This document shows positions 1 through 13,100 of a stretch of DNA of 64,000 nt, one piece after another (the first letter of the stretch is position 1; each line of letters opens with the position of its first letter). Origin of the DNA: Camarhynchus parvulus (Eukaryota; Chordata; Aves; Passeriformes; Thraupidae). Made by a program: the position numbers and the translations under genes. The DNA is taken from the NCBI RefSeq assembly GCF_901933205.1, contig NC_044576.1, positions 5,861,024-5,925,023 on the forward strand. Direction: 5' to 3'. The notes beneath the pieces are model-generated. The model was given only the letters and a program-made list of their open reading frames with translations. It searched no databases and was not told the origin of the DNA.

Positions 1-3000
1 AAAGCATCTACTGCAGTTTGGTAGAGGAGATATTGAAAACAGTAACACCTGAGTTCATACTCATAAGTATTTGGTTAAACATATGAAGACTTTCTAGATT
101 AAAAAAACCCAAAATCCAAACCAAAGTTGAAATCCTTAGGCTTCAGCTCATGAAGCAGGATTATGACATGTTCTCCAGGTAAACTTTGTAATTGTTTTCT
201 TGCTAGTTGTGAAAGGAAACAATTGAAGCAATAATCCTACAGCCTGGATCCATGGAGGAAGTTCTTTATGGATCTTTTCAGGGCTGTTTGTCATGGCAGG
301 AGTGCACATGTGGCTCTTGAGCTGTGTGTGTTCTTGCACTCAGGGGTGGACACTGAACAGATCAGGACACATGTGTCTTGTTGGTACCAATGCTGAATGT
401 TCCCAATGGCTTGCAGTGTATTCATTGCATACAACACAGAGCATGCTTGCAGGGTGTCCAGTTGAAAAGCTGCAGCTGTTATACATCTGATATTTGTCTC
501 ATATCTTCTCTCACTTTTGGTGAGAATTCAATTTATTTAGTTTTCATATATTGATTACTGTGAATCATAGAGAACACAATTTTTTTCACTGCAGCTGCAG
601 GTAGCTAAGTACATGTTTACTCTACAACAACTTCAGAAAACAGATCTCTACAGAATAGTTTCAGAACAGTGTTGCCATTTGTCTTTTAACATGGCCTGAG
701 ATTTTGAAGTATGTTTGGTCAGAAGCTGGATGCTGATCTCTAAATTGAAATATTGCCTCTTTTGAAGGCTGCTTGGAGATCACTGTTGTGTGTTGATCTG
801 TATAAGCACCGTGCAGTATATTGACATCCAGTTTATATTTTTATCCCACAATGTCTTGTGTTCAGCTGATTTAAGGATGCTTTCTTCAGTAGTGTCTAGT
901 GGGCAAAAGCTGACAGCAGTGTTTGGGTACTTGGGTAACAGCTTAGTTCTGAGCAAGGCAGATGAGTGTGCCCATCAATCCACTGATAAGGGGCATTAAA
1001 AACAGTCAGGCCAGGATCTATGGCTCTTCTAAACTAAATTCAGCCAAAATAGGCCTATGTAGCTGCATCTGGTACCTGTTCTGCTAAGAAATGTGAAACT
1101 ATGAATTGAAGGAAAAATTGAGGCTGGTTACTACCAATTTAGTATTTGTAAACAGTCTGACTGGATGCTATACAAAACCTGCTTACTTGGAGATTGACAG
1201 AGACATAAGTAAAATAATTATTATTCCACCTAAATATAAAATGATCCACCTGTGCTGGCAATATTTTTAATACATGCTTTATAAAAAAAATTTATGTGAG
1301 TGTACAAGCTCTGTATCATGTTGCATTACTTATTTTACACCACCTGGTTCACATACTGCCTTTGGCACCAATAGGCCTCACCATATATCTTGAGTGTGCA
1401 GACTGGTGATGAAGAAAAATGCATTGTGTACTTTCATTATGTACCTGTGAAGAGGAATTAAGAAGACACAGGGTGCAAAATTCTTTCTTGGGCTTAGGTG
1501 GACTTTTGAAAATGAATTTGCTTCTGAGCTCCTGTCAGCAAGAGTAACCATAACTCATTTTCTGTGGCTGTTAATCCTGCTTGTGAGGGGGTAGGGATAG
1601 TCATTTTCTTTGTAGTTGAAGGCAGGAACAGCATCATAACAAATAATGACTTTAGGATAAGCCTAAATGGATGAAGTGCAATTGCAGTTGTCCTTCAAAA
1701 TTAAGAACGGTAGGACAAAAAAATACAGAAAATACGATCTAAACTAATATTACTTTCAGCTTTTGTTGAGTGCTCTCTAGCCTAGGACCTGTCAAGGCTT
1801 GCAAATTGTGAGGCAATGGATTTTGAAACATCTATGTTAAGCAGTTATTTATTCACTCTTTTACAGGTGGGAAAATCAGAAATATAGGATACAAAGTGTC
1901 CTTTGTACAGGTAGCAGTAATAGAACAGGGGTTGTACCCCAGAGACCTGTGGTTTACTTTTAGACACTGCAGTTCATCACTGAAACAGCACATTGAATAT
2001 AACATACATTCCCAATCTTTTCAGTAAAGCAGGCTCTTTTCCTACACACTCACAGATTTCATACAGGAGAAAACCCATCAGAGATTTGGTGATTTTAAAC
2101 AGTGTTTCCTCTTCTCATCTTTAGTTATAGCTAGGCAAATGGTGTCAAGTGTAGGTATCAAAAACCATAGATGGGAACTCCTAAGAGTATGTAGAAGGAT
2201 TCTATTTTGGTAATTCTTTTTGATGAAAGGCATGAGAAGAAGTTGTCTTTGGGAATGTGACAATTGCTGCAGTGCACAAAGTTATTTCCTCCTAGTGGCA
2301 TCTGTTTTTCAGGAGAGAAAAATGCTGAGATTATGCTACAGCCTGAAGCTCTAGCATGTTGATGAGGTAGGAGTCGTCCAAATAAATTAACTGTTGTCAG
2401 ACTCTTATTCCAGTGACTGGGATTTTGTGTGGTTGGGGAAAAAATGGTCTTACATATTTGGAAAATTGTAGTCTGCTTTGGCAAGAAGGAAAGTGAGCAG
2501 ATCAGAGCCTGTTTCTCATGTCATTGAAGTGTTTGAGGACTTGCCTTCTGCTGAGATGGGAGAGAACTTTCTGCAAAATTAAAAGTGTTTGTTATATCTA
2601 TCTAAAATGTGTAGCCCTGTTCTTGATGTAAGATTTGCATGACTTCAATCTGCTCTTCTGGCCTAGGGAGGTCTGCCTCTAGCAGTTAAAGGAGGTTTTT
2701 TTTCAGAAATGAACTCTGACAGTTCCTTGAGTTTATGGAGCTGAATTATGTAAATATTGATGTGAGACTTGAGGAGAAAGAGCAATGTGAATTTGCCAGT
2801 GCTAATGTCCTTGCCCTGTCTTTCTGCAGCTGTCTGTGATATGATGGCTGAAGTATTGCACATACTTTAAGTTACTCCTTAATATTATGGTTGCAAAAAA
2901 GGGAGGGGGGTATTTTGCAGCTGACTGCATCTTGCAAGTTGAGAATTATTTGCTTGTCTTCATGCTTCTGTATTTTTATAATCATATCCAGTGTCTCTCT

Positions 3001-5379
3001 GATGGGCTTACGAGAATGATGGGGAAATCTTACGCTAAGATTTGGGTATGGCGATGAACTCTGAGTTTGGAATTTCCATTTTTATGGACTTGCACCTTTT
3101 CAGCATGGTATGGGAGAACCTAGTGGTGTTTTAAGCACAGATCCTCCTCACTTGCAACAAACTGGGAGAGGAACTGCATGCATCATAGGTCCTTGTGCAC
3201 AGCATAAGTAGGGCTTTAGGTAGGTGCTGTAAAGCTTTAGCTTGTTTATGTGGAAATGAGGGTGCTGCTTTCTGTAAATGAGGGAGACCAAGGTGATGGA
3301 AGGTTTCTTAGCAGAGTGATTTAGTTGGGATAACTGGTAGATAACAATTCATGCTGCAGACTGAGAGCCAGCCATTGAGAAATTTCTGTCTTCTGTAGAA
3401 ACACAGCCACTCAGTAGAGATTTGTTTATGCAGCATTGAGCTGGGTTACAGTACCTGAGATTTCACATGACAAAAGAATCTTGCTGTCAGACTCCCTCTG
3501 CTGAACTGCTGATACAAAGGGCTGTGGGAGGCGAGTAGGAACACCAAAGAGTCTCCAATTGTTCTCAGTTAGCTCTTCACAGAAAGGTCTTCCCAGAGTT
3601 TGCTGCATAGAAAGCACAACCCACACATCATTGTTACTCATTCGTTCAGTTCAAGAGGCTTGTTTTTCACAGATGTGCTCTTCCTGTTTGGCATTTGTAA
3701 CTGAGGATTGTTGTTGTAGAAAAGTGTCATCCAACTATAAACTGAGATTTTCAGCTGATTCATGAGCACCTTTGTTAACTACAGCAAAAAAAGGAATATG
3801 GTTGAGTGTGGAATGTAGGTTAAGCTATTTCTACCCCAGTATATTATACTACACAGGGAGAGTGAAAAAGAAATCTTAATAGCGATGCAAAAATTCCCTC
3901 CCCACCTTATATCAAATGGAATTAGTAAAGCAATTAGAAGATAGAGTTAATTTCTATATGTTAGCCTGTATTATTCATGTGGAGCCTATATATAAAGATG
4001 TGGATATATGTGGATTTTAAAATAATTAGCCAAAATTGCTGTACATGGTAAATAAAGTAAACAATCAGAATGTTTGAGTAAGGCTTTCATGTCAGAAAAT
4101 TGGCCAGACATGCTAAGAAAGGCAGTGTAAATCTTGGGAGAAGAGGAGAAAATGAATTACCTCAGAATAATGGGACCAGGACCATTCATGTCTGTATAAC
4201 AGATAATTTGTGGAGCTTGGAAATTTTTATTTCTACATTAATACTACAGCCAAATAGGATAATCACAGATAAGTAGCTGTTTATTGTTGTTCCAGGGAAT
4301 AATGATCAGATGTGTGTTATTTCTGCCCAAGTTTTCTTCAGTATTGACTTATCTCATGTCTAGCTTTAGAAAAAAGTCTATATTTAAAAAATAGTAAAAA
4401 TGCCTTTTGGAAGTGATTTTAAAATAGTTCTTCATACCAAAGTGCAACTGTGAAAACACTTCTGAATTTGAAAAGCAGCTTCCTTTTGACATATGGATTA
4501 AATGTGCTCTCTCCTAGTCACATCTGTATCTGGCTGGGTGCTCCATCTCTAGGAATTTACACCCTTCAAAAGCAACATTAGGTGTGAATCTGGCTGCTTG
4601 GCAGAAGGCTATCCTTGCTTAGGCTTCCTTAGATCAGTGAGTTTTTAAGAAGTAAGGATATTTTTAATGCATAAATATTCTCCTAAAAATTGATAAGCAT
4701 GTAGAAAAGGTTAACTATCAAAACAAAAAGGATAAATAACAGCATTTGCCAATACGTTTGCAGCAGAGTGAGAACCCAACACATACCTCTGGAAAGTTGG
4801 TTTACTAAATTAAGTGCAAAATAACTATTCTGAATTATCTAATTGTCTTTTCATTCTTAAGGTTTTGGTTTGTTGTTGCAAGGTTTTTTTAATCCTACAA
4901 TCAAGGATCCAATTTCTAGTACCTGAGCACTGGCAGCACATTGGAGAGAAATATCCAAAGTGGAATCAAATTTATTCACTCTGTAAATTACAGCTGTATT
5001 TAACATTGAGTGTTCTGGTATTCTTGGAAGTCTTCCTTTTCAGTGAATTTAGGACTAAAATGCCAGCAAATCAGTTTTAGTGGTATTGATATGATGTGTG
5101 TTCAGTTGGAAAGAATGAGTGGAAGAGGGAAGAGACATCTGGATGGTGTTACGTCTGCAAAGAAAATATATATGCTCCATCATAAGGCAGAATGAAGCAC
5201 CAGAGTGACTTTTCTGATGCTATGTAAATTGTGCTTGTCCTCAACACATTCAATTTCTGTTCTGTGACATGATTTTTAAGATCTCTTCACTACTAGGTCC
5301 AGACATTCCACACAAGGTTGCTCCCCTTCAAGATTCTGAAGACGTTGTGGCTTAGGCTGAGATTTACAGGGGTGAATCA

Positions 5380-5416
5380 GCTGGGGGCTGTGACCTGCCT
5401 GGCAGCTGCCCCCAGC
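5380..5416. repeat. Short GC-rich inverted repeat
   Basis: GCTGGGGGC (5380-5388) and GCCCCCAGC (5408-5416) are reverse complements with a 19-bp spacer, inside a locally GC-richer patch. It is a possible hairpin; no other support. Confidence 0.4.
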
Positions 5417-6940
5417 CAGTGACCTCCTGTCTGTCCTGGGGAAGAAGGGCACTAGCAATGTGCCTTTCCAGTCAGCCCTTCATTATCCACAGTGAGGTGT
5501 AGTTGTTATGCTTCCTTCCCAAATGTCCACAATGTGTGTCTGGTCTCATACCAGTGTAGTGTAATGAGATAATCCAGGTGTGCTCCCCTGCCTTCAGCCC
5601 ACAAACAGGATGGCCATGGGACTCCTGATCCTCAGATAAAAACATGAGAACTCTCTTTACATTAGCTTTTCTCACAACGACTTTGCCAAATGTGCAGAGC
5701 AACGGGGAGCCCTGAAGCAGCCTGTCTTCTCATCCCTTTCCAAAGCCACCTCCTTAAAGGATCACCTCATAATGGGGACTGATTGCCTGTTTGATCTTGG
5801 TGAGCCTCAGTTTCACACTAAACCACACAGATGCCTCAGGGGCCACCACAGAAGCACGGGTGATGAGGGGATATTAGTGTATACCTGCATTCCTGCACAG
5901 TGTCTGCTGTATAGTTAAACACCTTAAATAACCCTTGGAAATTATTCTGGCTGTATTAAAAAGTGGTAGCTTAGCAACGGTAGGGTTTTTTTGGTGGTTT
6001 TTTTAAAATTTTTTTTTTTAACCAAACAGTAAAGGAAGTGAGTTCTAATCCTCTTGAGGGTGCTGTTTATTAAAATTTCCACCATGGAAATTAGACAGTA
6101 TCTTCCTCTTTCCCAAAACAATTCTGAGCTAATTGCAACAGAAACATTTCTTTTAGCTGAGGTGACAGAAATAGATGTTAGAGACAGTAAAAAAAGTGGT
6201 TTGTTTTTCCAGAAAACTGGAAAATACATGAAGTTTGTTAGTGCATCTGTTAAGTAATGGCTTTAGGAGGTTAGATAGGAGAGGATACAAGCTGTTTACA
6301 TGCTCTGTATAATGGGTCAAGAACTCATAATGAGAATTAGGGTGCCTTGTAAATGTGTGGCAGTCGCAGCAGCAAGGTTAAATGAATTGCCCAATCAGCA
6401 GGGTGGTAACAGGGAGTTGATGTTGTTAAACCCATTCTGGACTTTGCTTTCCTGTGGTTGGTAAGGGCTAAATTCCATGGGAAGTGCCCTGGGAGTAGGG
6501 GAACTAGATGAACATGAGTTGGCATTTGGGATTTGACCATCTTAGGCACCCATCTTAGAAAAAGAAAGTTGATGTGGTTTGTTGTTCTTTGGGTTTTTTT
6601 CCCTCCTGATGAGTATCTATGTTCTCTCTTGCTCTTTTAAATATTAAATGTCTTAATATATAAAGCACTGCTGCGCAGTGTAGGTATCTAAGTGTCAATC
6701 CATTGAAGAAGTTCATCCTGTCATGATATCCTTGACTTCAAAAATGCTTCTGGCTTTGGGGGAAGTGCACAAAAAACTACAAATACAGCTGACTCTGTGC
6801 TTTACTGTGCTGCACCCTGAGATGTTTGCTGTGCAGACAAATTTGTACTTGGCTATGTATCTTGAAATTTAATTTTACACCTGAATTGATTATATTGAGT
6901 CGTTTTCACTATATGAGCAAGGTATTTAGAAATGTGTTCT

Positions 6941-6953
6941 GTTAATGATTACT
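6941..6953 (+). promoter_or_regulatory. HNF1-like half-palindrome
   Basis: GTTAATGATTACT matches GTTAATNATTAAC except for the last two bases. vHNF1 is a known activator of Krox20 in the hindbrain, which is the only reason to list this single weak motif. Confidence 0.15.
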
Positions 6954-7633
6954 TTCACATTTGTGACATTGAAGCCAATTAGAAGTCCTTGTGTGGTTTT
7001 TGTATGTTTGAGATGTCACTGATCCTGGAATGGCACCATTTGGTCAGTTAATCCCTTTTTTAATATTCTTCTTTTTTATAGTGTTTTATTGGTGTTTTGT
7101 GGGGAGACATAGGATAGAATTGAGCTACAGACTGTGGAACACACCTGCAGAACTCCATGGCAGCGCAGGGAAGTTTGTCTCCACCTGACTTTGGGGGGAA
7201 GAGGTGCCACATGGCAGAGCCCTATGGAGAGGAGCCTGTGGAAGCTGACAGACAGGTGATCAGCCCTACAGGGACATGAGGAAAGTGTTGCTGACATGGC
7301 AATGTGTGACAGGTTGCTTAGTGAGACTTCCCATAGAGGGAAATACTGTGCCTTGGGAAGTGTATAAAACCAGCTTGTTTCTTTAGATAAGCAATTCAGA
7401 TTCCCTGCCAGCCTGAGTCCATGTCTCAGTTGTTACTGTGCTCCCTATTGCAGACGTTATCCATTGAAATTCAGTTTACTCACCATACTATAATTGTTGC
7501 TTCCTCACACTTGTTTTGCATCCATTGGAGAATGCTTTAGGGAAGGAAATGCCAGAATAAAGAAGGGGGAGAAAGATCAGCGCTCAGTGGTCCCTCTTAA
7601 CCACTTTAATAGGGATAATTGCAATAATCATAT

Positions 7634-8543
7634 CTATAGTAAATATGTGAAAAAGCAGTAGTAGGTTAAAATTATAAAATTGCTATAAATATTTGTTGAT
7701 AGCTGAGCTGAGTCCAAATGTATAGTAATAACCTTATTTTTCTGAAAGCTTCTCTTGTACCTAGGGTACCCCTTTTCCCTGCACAACATTAACAATGTGC
7801 ATCCAATGTCAATCCAGACAGGTTTTTGGACAGAAGGTAAAATAAGGGTAGCTGTGGTACTGAAATAGATGTGCAGGTGCACACAGAAACGCAGCTGTAA
7901 CACAGGACATGGTGGCATGCACAGCTGGGTAACCATTGCTCCCTGGACAGTGGCAGACCCTACCCAGCTCCAGATACCCACACCTGTGCCAGGCCAAGGC
8001 ACAAAAAACTGTGTTTCATTGGGAGGACTTGACAGTCTCTGGGCTGGGAGGTCAGGAAGGGCACCAGAGGGCTCCTGGAGAGTTTCTCCCAGCTCTTGCC
8101 AAATTGTGGAGTTGTGGTGCCACACTTGCATGTGTGTGCCATAAACATATAGGGCATAAAACATTGAAGGTTCCGGCAAAATACCTGTGCTGGTCTTGCT
8201 GGATGTAATGCTCCAAGGCCAAGACCTCACAGGGAACTCGTGTCTCCAGCTCATCTTCTGCAGGGCTGGAGTTCATAGAGCACAAATTCCTGGAGTGTTT
8301 CTGCCTTGCAGATCTGCAGATAGAGCAGGAGACAGCATGGCAGGATGCTATGGCAGGGTGCAGTATCCAGGAGAACTGTGTGAGGGAATACACTCCCCAG
8401 CTCCAGTGGAACAGCACAGTCCTTTTTATTGTGTGACCTGGCAAATGACCCACTGCAGGTCAAAACAGAGGGTCTGCATTTGCTGGTGGTTAACTTTACG
8501 TGCTTATAGAGATACTAACATTGCTATGAATACTCCAAAATAG
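7634..8543. other. Stop-poor block with overlapping open frames on both strands
   Basis: The minus strand is open for 206 codons (7634-8254) and 133 codons (8052-8453). The plus strand has frames of 91, 90 and 118 codons in the same place. Simultaneous openness in several frames points to locally higher GC and few A+T-rich stops rather than a gene. No protein family is recognised. An old, unrecognised repeat is possible. Confidence 0.3.
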
Positions 8544-9943
8544 CATTGAAACGCCTTAGTATTTCAAGCCCATATTGCTTAACCCACCCCTTGAAAACTC
8601 ATGCCCAGGGAAAAATTATTCTAAATCTCCCATGTCCAAATTCCAGATTTGAGTGGAAAGAATTACAAAAATGCATGCAAATTTTTTGGATTAAAATGGA
8701 TTTTTACAGTGAAGCCTTACAATTATTATAAAGTAGCTCCTATAAACTAATCCATTATTTTAAACTAGTTTGCAAACAGAAGTAATGCATTGGCTCTTGC
8801 TTCAGAATCTGAAAATGAATCAGAGATCATGGTTTCTGAAGGGCTTTGCTGTTAAAGCTCAAGGACCATGTTCCATTTTAATTGGGAGGAAGCTGATATG
8901 AGGTACCCTCACTTGAAAAGACCCACCACTCAACAGGACAAGGATGCCTGGCTGTGTGTTGCTAAGATGGAAAAAGAGAAATCTTTTCTCTCTCCCTTGG
9001 CAATGGTTTATGGTGCTTACCTGGAACAGGCTCTTCCATTTGAACATCTCCATAGCCACACGCTAGATGAGAGCGCAAGATTAAAGCAGAAATCTTGTTC
9101 TTCCATCTCAAGAGACAATCTGCCATCTGCACAGCTTGTTTTCATAATACAAGCATAAGTGAAATTTTGTAAATGCTTTTCATTTCAATAATTAAAAGTT
9201 TATGTCGGTGAAGGAAGACATTTTTAATAATTTTCCTTTTTAAAGCTGGGAAGGGGAAGAGGGGAATATGCCAGAGATCAAATGGCTGGAATTTTTGTAT
9301 GAGTGAGAGAGACAGGAAGGATTTGATGGTTCAGCCTTATCAATGTAACAAAACATGGGGCAGGTGCTTGTAGTAGATGCAAACAGCATTAACTCAGTGA
9401 AGATCAAGTAATTTTTTAAGGGGACATGAAATAGTGTAAATGTGACAGAGAACCACATACTCCTTGCAAATGTTTGAACTTGAGAAGTTTCTCTAGTTTG
9501 AACTTCAGCAGACTGCATTAAACTGTATTACACACAGTTACAGGGCAAACTGAACTTCATTACTGAAAGGTGTCTTGGCTGTCTGTCTCAGTAATGACGT
9601 AGGTCAGCCTTGGATTTATCATATAAATACCGCTCAAGAAAACCACGTACCATGTAATAAAAATCTTCTATCTAAAACCACACACTGGATTAAAAAAGAA
9701 AAGGTTTGTGTCCTTGAAGAGGTTGTGAAGAAAAGAAAACTTCACAAATTCTTGTGTTTAGCATTACTTTTTAATATCCTTGCATTAAAAATGAATGATT
9801 ACTTTTTAATATTACTTGTAGCCAACTATCCCCTACCGTATAGATAAATTTCTTGTATGATTTTATTATATGCTCAATAATAGTACCTATAAGCTCAGAT
9901 TTCTTTTGAATATAAATGATTGGAAACAATATCTACCCTAAAG

Positions 9944-10110
9944 CATCTTTAATGTCATTATAGATGGGTAGGAGTAAATTAAGCGGTATTTAGCCACCAA
10001 AGTCTTTAATTTCATTGCATTTGAGTAGGAGTTAGACATTATGAGGTCCAATTAAAAAAGTCACTAATGTTTTTACATCTGAGTAGGAGTAAATTAAACA
10101 AAATCACTCC
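9944..10110 (+). repeat. Degenerate three-copy tandem repeat, period about 58 bp
   Basis: GTAGGAGT recurs at 9968, 10025 and 10083 (spacings 57 and 58). Each copy is preceded by a related CTTTAATGTCATT / CTTTAATTTCATT / CACTAATGTTTTT segment, and copies 1 and 3 are followed by AAATTAA. The copies have diverged and a fourth is at best very weak. AT-rich homeodomain-like cores (TAAATTAA, CAATTAAA) recur in the units. Function unknown. Confidence 0.75.
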
Positions 10111-13100
10111 TGAGCTGCTAATATCATTTTAATTGAATGTCATTCAGTTTCTAACTGCTGTTACAACACAGTAGATAATGAGTCAAGCTCAACAAATCTT
10201 CTGAGCTCCAGGTACCATGGCTACTAGGGGCGAGGGCAGAGTTTAGGGATGGCGAGGGAAACTGTTGGAAGTTAGGAAGCTGACAGGAATGATAGCAGGC
10301 CTGACATCTCTTGGTTGATGAGACCTATGTTCATCTAAAAATATCATCCTAACAAGAGCTAATCTAGCAAGGCTGCAAGCCAGGTCATTATTTCTAGTGT
10401 TCAGACATAAAAAAAAAAAAGGCAAAAAAGGGGCATTTATCCAGAAGATGTGATTTACAGAGTGAATGCTAGAGAGGCTAATGCCATTTATTCACACCTC
10501 ATGAATAATTCATTGTTTGACTTAATGTTAGTCTTGATCATGAGACAATGGTGAAACAATAGCAGACAATATATAGATTTACACATGTGAAAATAAAAAG
10601 TCATATCCTATCACAAGCATTATTTTTTGGTCTGTAGCAGATAATACTGCATTTTCCTCATACATGGAAATCTTTTCACTTTGGTAAATAGCAGGTTTAA
10701 GACAAGCTGTGGCACTTCTTATAGTGACAGTTAAAGAGAATAGAATGAAAAATACCCTTCATTGTAACTGAAATTACTATAAAACAGTAGATGTTTTGCC
10801 CTAAAAGCACTTCAAGCTGTTACACAATGCTAGGCTTCCATCTGGAAAAACTGCAGGGTTTTCAACTCGCTATCAGTTTGTGAGCATCAGATCTGTTCTG
10901 ATGTTGCTCGATGTGTAGGTGCTTGACTGCTGAGAGCAAATATTCCTTCAAAGTGTTCATGTAAGACCAAGAGACCAGGGTTTCCTGACAGAAGCTCAGT
11001 CCTTGTTCCAAACTCAAGCTGGGTGTTGGCTTCAGGAGTAATCACACACTTGTGTATAGTCACACCCTTCCTTTTGGCCGGAGTGCTAGGTGTGGCTCTG
11101 GTCTCCGCAGGAAACAGTGAGGTCAAAGGGCCACCATGGTCTGTGTGTTCACATGTATCTGGTGCTCCTTCTTGCTCATGTTCAGAATGTCCCATCAACT
11201 AGCTCTTGGCTATGTACTCAAAATCATAGAGGGGGAAACTTTTAGTTCTGACTCCTTCTTTCTTTTGTATGAGAAAACTGGAGGAAGATAGCAGATACCA
11301 TAGACCTGCCTTTTCTCTTTCCTCTCTGCAAAACTTTCCTCCCTTCAAAAGCTGTGACCCATACACCTTGTTCCTCCTCCAAGGGTAAGGAGAAAGGGAA
11401 AGCAACTGCAGAGCTACAAACTGTCTTTCCTCAGGGCCCTGAGGATACCCTGTTATAGAAGAATAGGTTGCATGTAGCCACAGCAGCACCCTTTTCCTCA
11501 GGGTTCTCCTGCACCCCGTCTCCAGATAACAGAATGTACCACGGCAGCACAGAGTTGCCACAGGAGAGAGATCTTGTGCCTTTCCAGGATGGACTTCCCT
11601 ATATTCTCCATCCTGAAGGTCAGTTACTTAGCCCAGGCACTGCTGAGGTATATTCCAACAATGTCCTTTCTGTCATATATCGTTCCCCAATTTTTGCAGA
11701 GAGCAGCATGCATGTGAGGATGTAGCTGTAGAACTTCAGTGGTAGGATAGGAAAGTTACAATTCCTTCTTGGCTGGAAGGACAGATTTCCCATTGCAAAG
11801 GACACTGCCTTCTCAAATATGGTGCTTTGACAAAAAAGACAATTGTCAAATTCTCCTTCTTCCTAGGTGTTTCTCATATTTAATTGTGAGATTCTCCATA
11901 TACTCTCTCAACTACAACATGCTATGTGTCATTGTCTAGTTCTGCTTTTACTTTTCTTGCAATAAATGGATGTCTGACAAGACATTCTGGACAACTTGAA
12001 ATTAGTGAGTGAAATAAAAGAAACTGTCAGTGGATGTAAAGATGTGAGGCAATCCACTGGACTCTGGTGAACTTCTCAAATAAAAATCTGGAGTTTGTTA
12101 GCTGTTAGTTTCCAATAGAGAAAGAGGATAGGAAGTAAAATTGTTCATTAAGTAGGTTTTGCTTTTAGAGCTGATTTTCAAATGAGCAAATATGAGCAGA
12201 AATTCCTGCTTGGGATTCAAGTCTGGCTGCTTTTTGCATTCACCTTCCGTAATGTGGAACACCAAAGAGCCCCAGTGCTGAATTTTGGTTCAGTATTCCC
12301 AGCAGGCAAGAGAGTGAGCTCTGTGAATTAAGACTTAAAGCTTTCATGCAGGGTGTGTGAAGAAAAGTTTGAGATTGAGATTGAGCGTGGGCTAAGCTCT
12401 CTGTGTAGATATATTGTTGCAAACATGCTCTGGGACATATGGAATTATATTGTTACTTGGGGGAGCAATGATGAGATGTTTTGACATAGCCTTTTGTCTT
12501 TTCTGTGTAGATTGCACTGGAACATGTTACAGCTTGTTTTAACTAATGTGCTACATAGGTTGGTTGTGTCTTGTGTCTGTGAAATTCCAATGGTAGCACA
12601 GCAAAAATAATTACTAACAAAACTCTTACAGCATTTACTTGGAGAATTCCTAAGGAACTTAATGACTTCTGTCATGTTAAGATACTTAAATAGGTAGGAT
12701 TTTACTTATTGAAAGGCAAGGATATAGACCTTGCTTTGGGATACCTGTTTAATGCCCTGCCTGTGCCTAAGTGACAATTTGTGAAACGTTTTGCACCTGC
12801 ACATGAAGTTGTTCCACTTGATCTCTGTGTCTGTCAATCACAAAACAACAACACTTTTTCAAGAGGTCTAAAGACTACTAATTCAGTATTAAAATATTAG
12901 ACCTGGATGTTATTTCCTGAAAAAAAAATCTCATTGCAGTCTTATATGGCCATTTGTCTCATTCTTCCTCTGCACTTCCAAACTCCCAGAGTCCAAGGGG
13001 TTTGTGAATTGCACTTAGAAGCACTATGGAACTGGGACACGTTCCTGGGTAAGCAACAAAATCTGTCACCCACGGAAGTATTGCTAGGCTAGAAGACATC

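Larger units (their letters stand above)
1..9943. other. Intergenic: no gene recognised
   Basis: AT-rich, CpG-poor sequence with stops in all frames; most open frames are short. Apart from the stop-poor block at 7.6-8.5 kb, the GC-rich inverted repeat at 5.4 kb and the weak HNF1-like site I see nothing definite. Confidence 0.7.
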
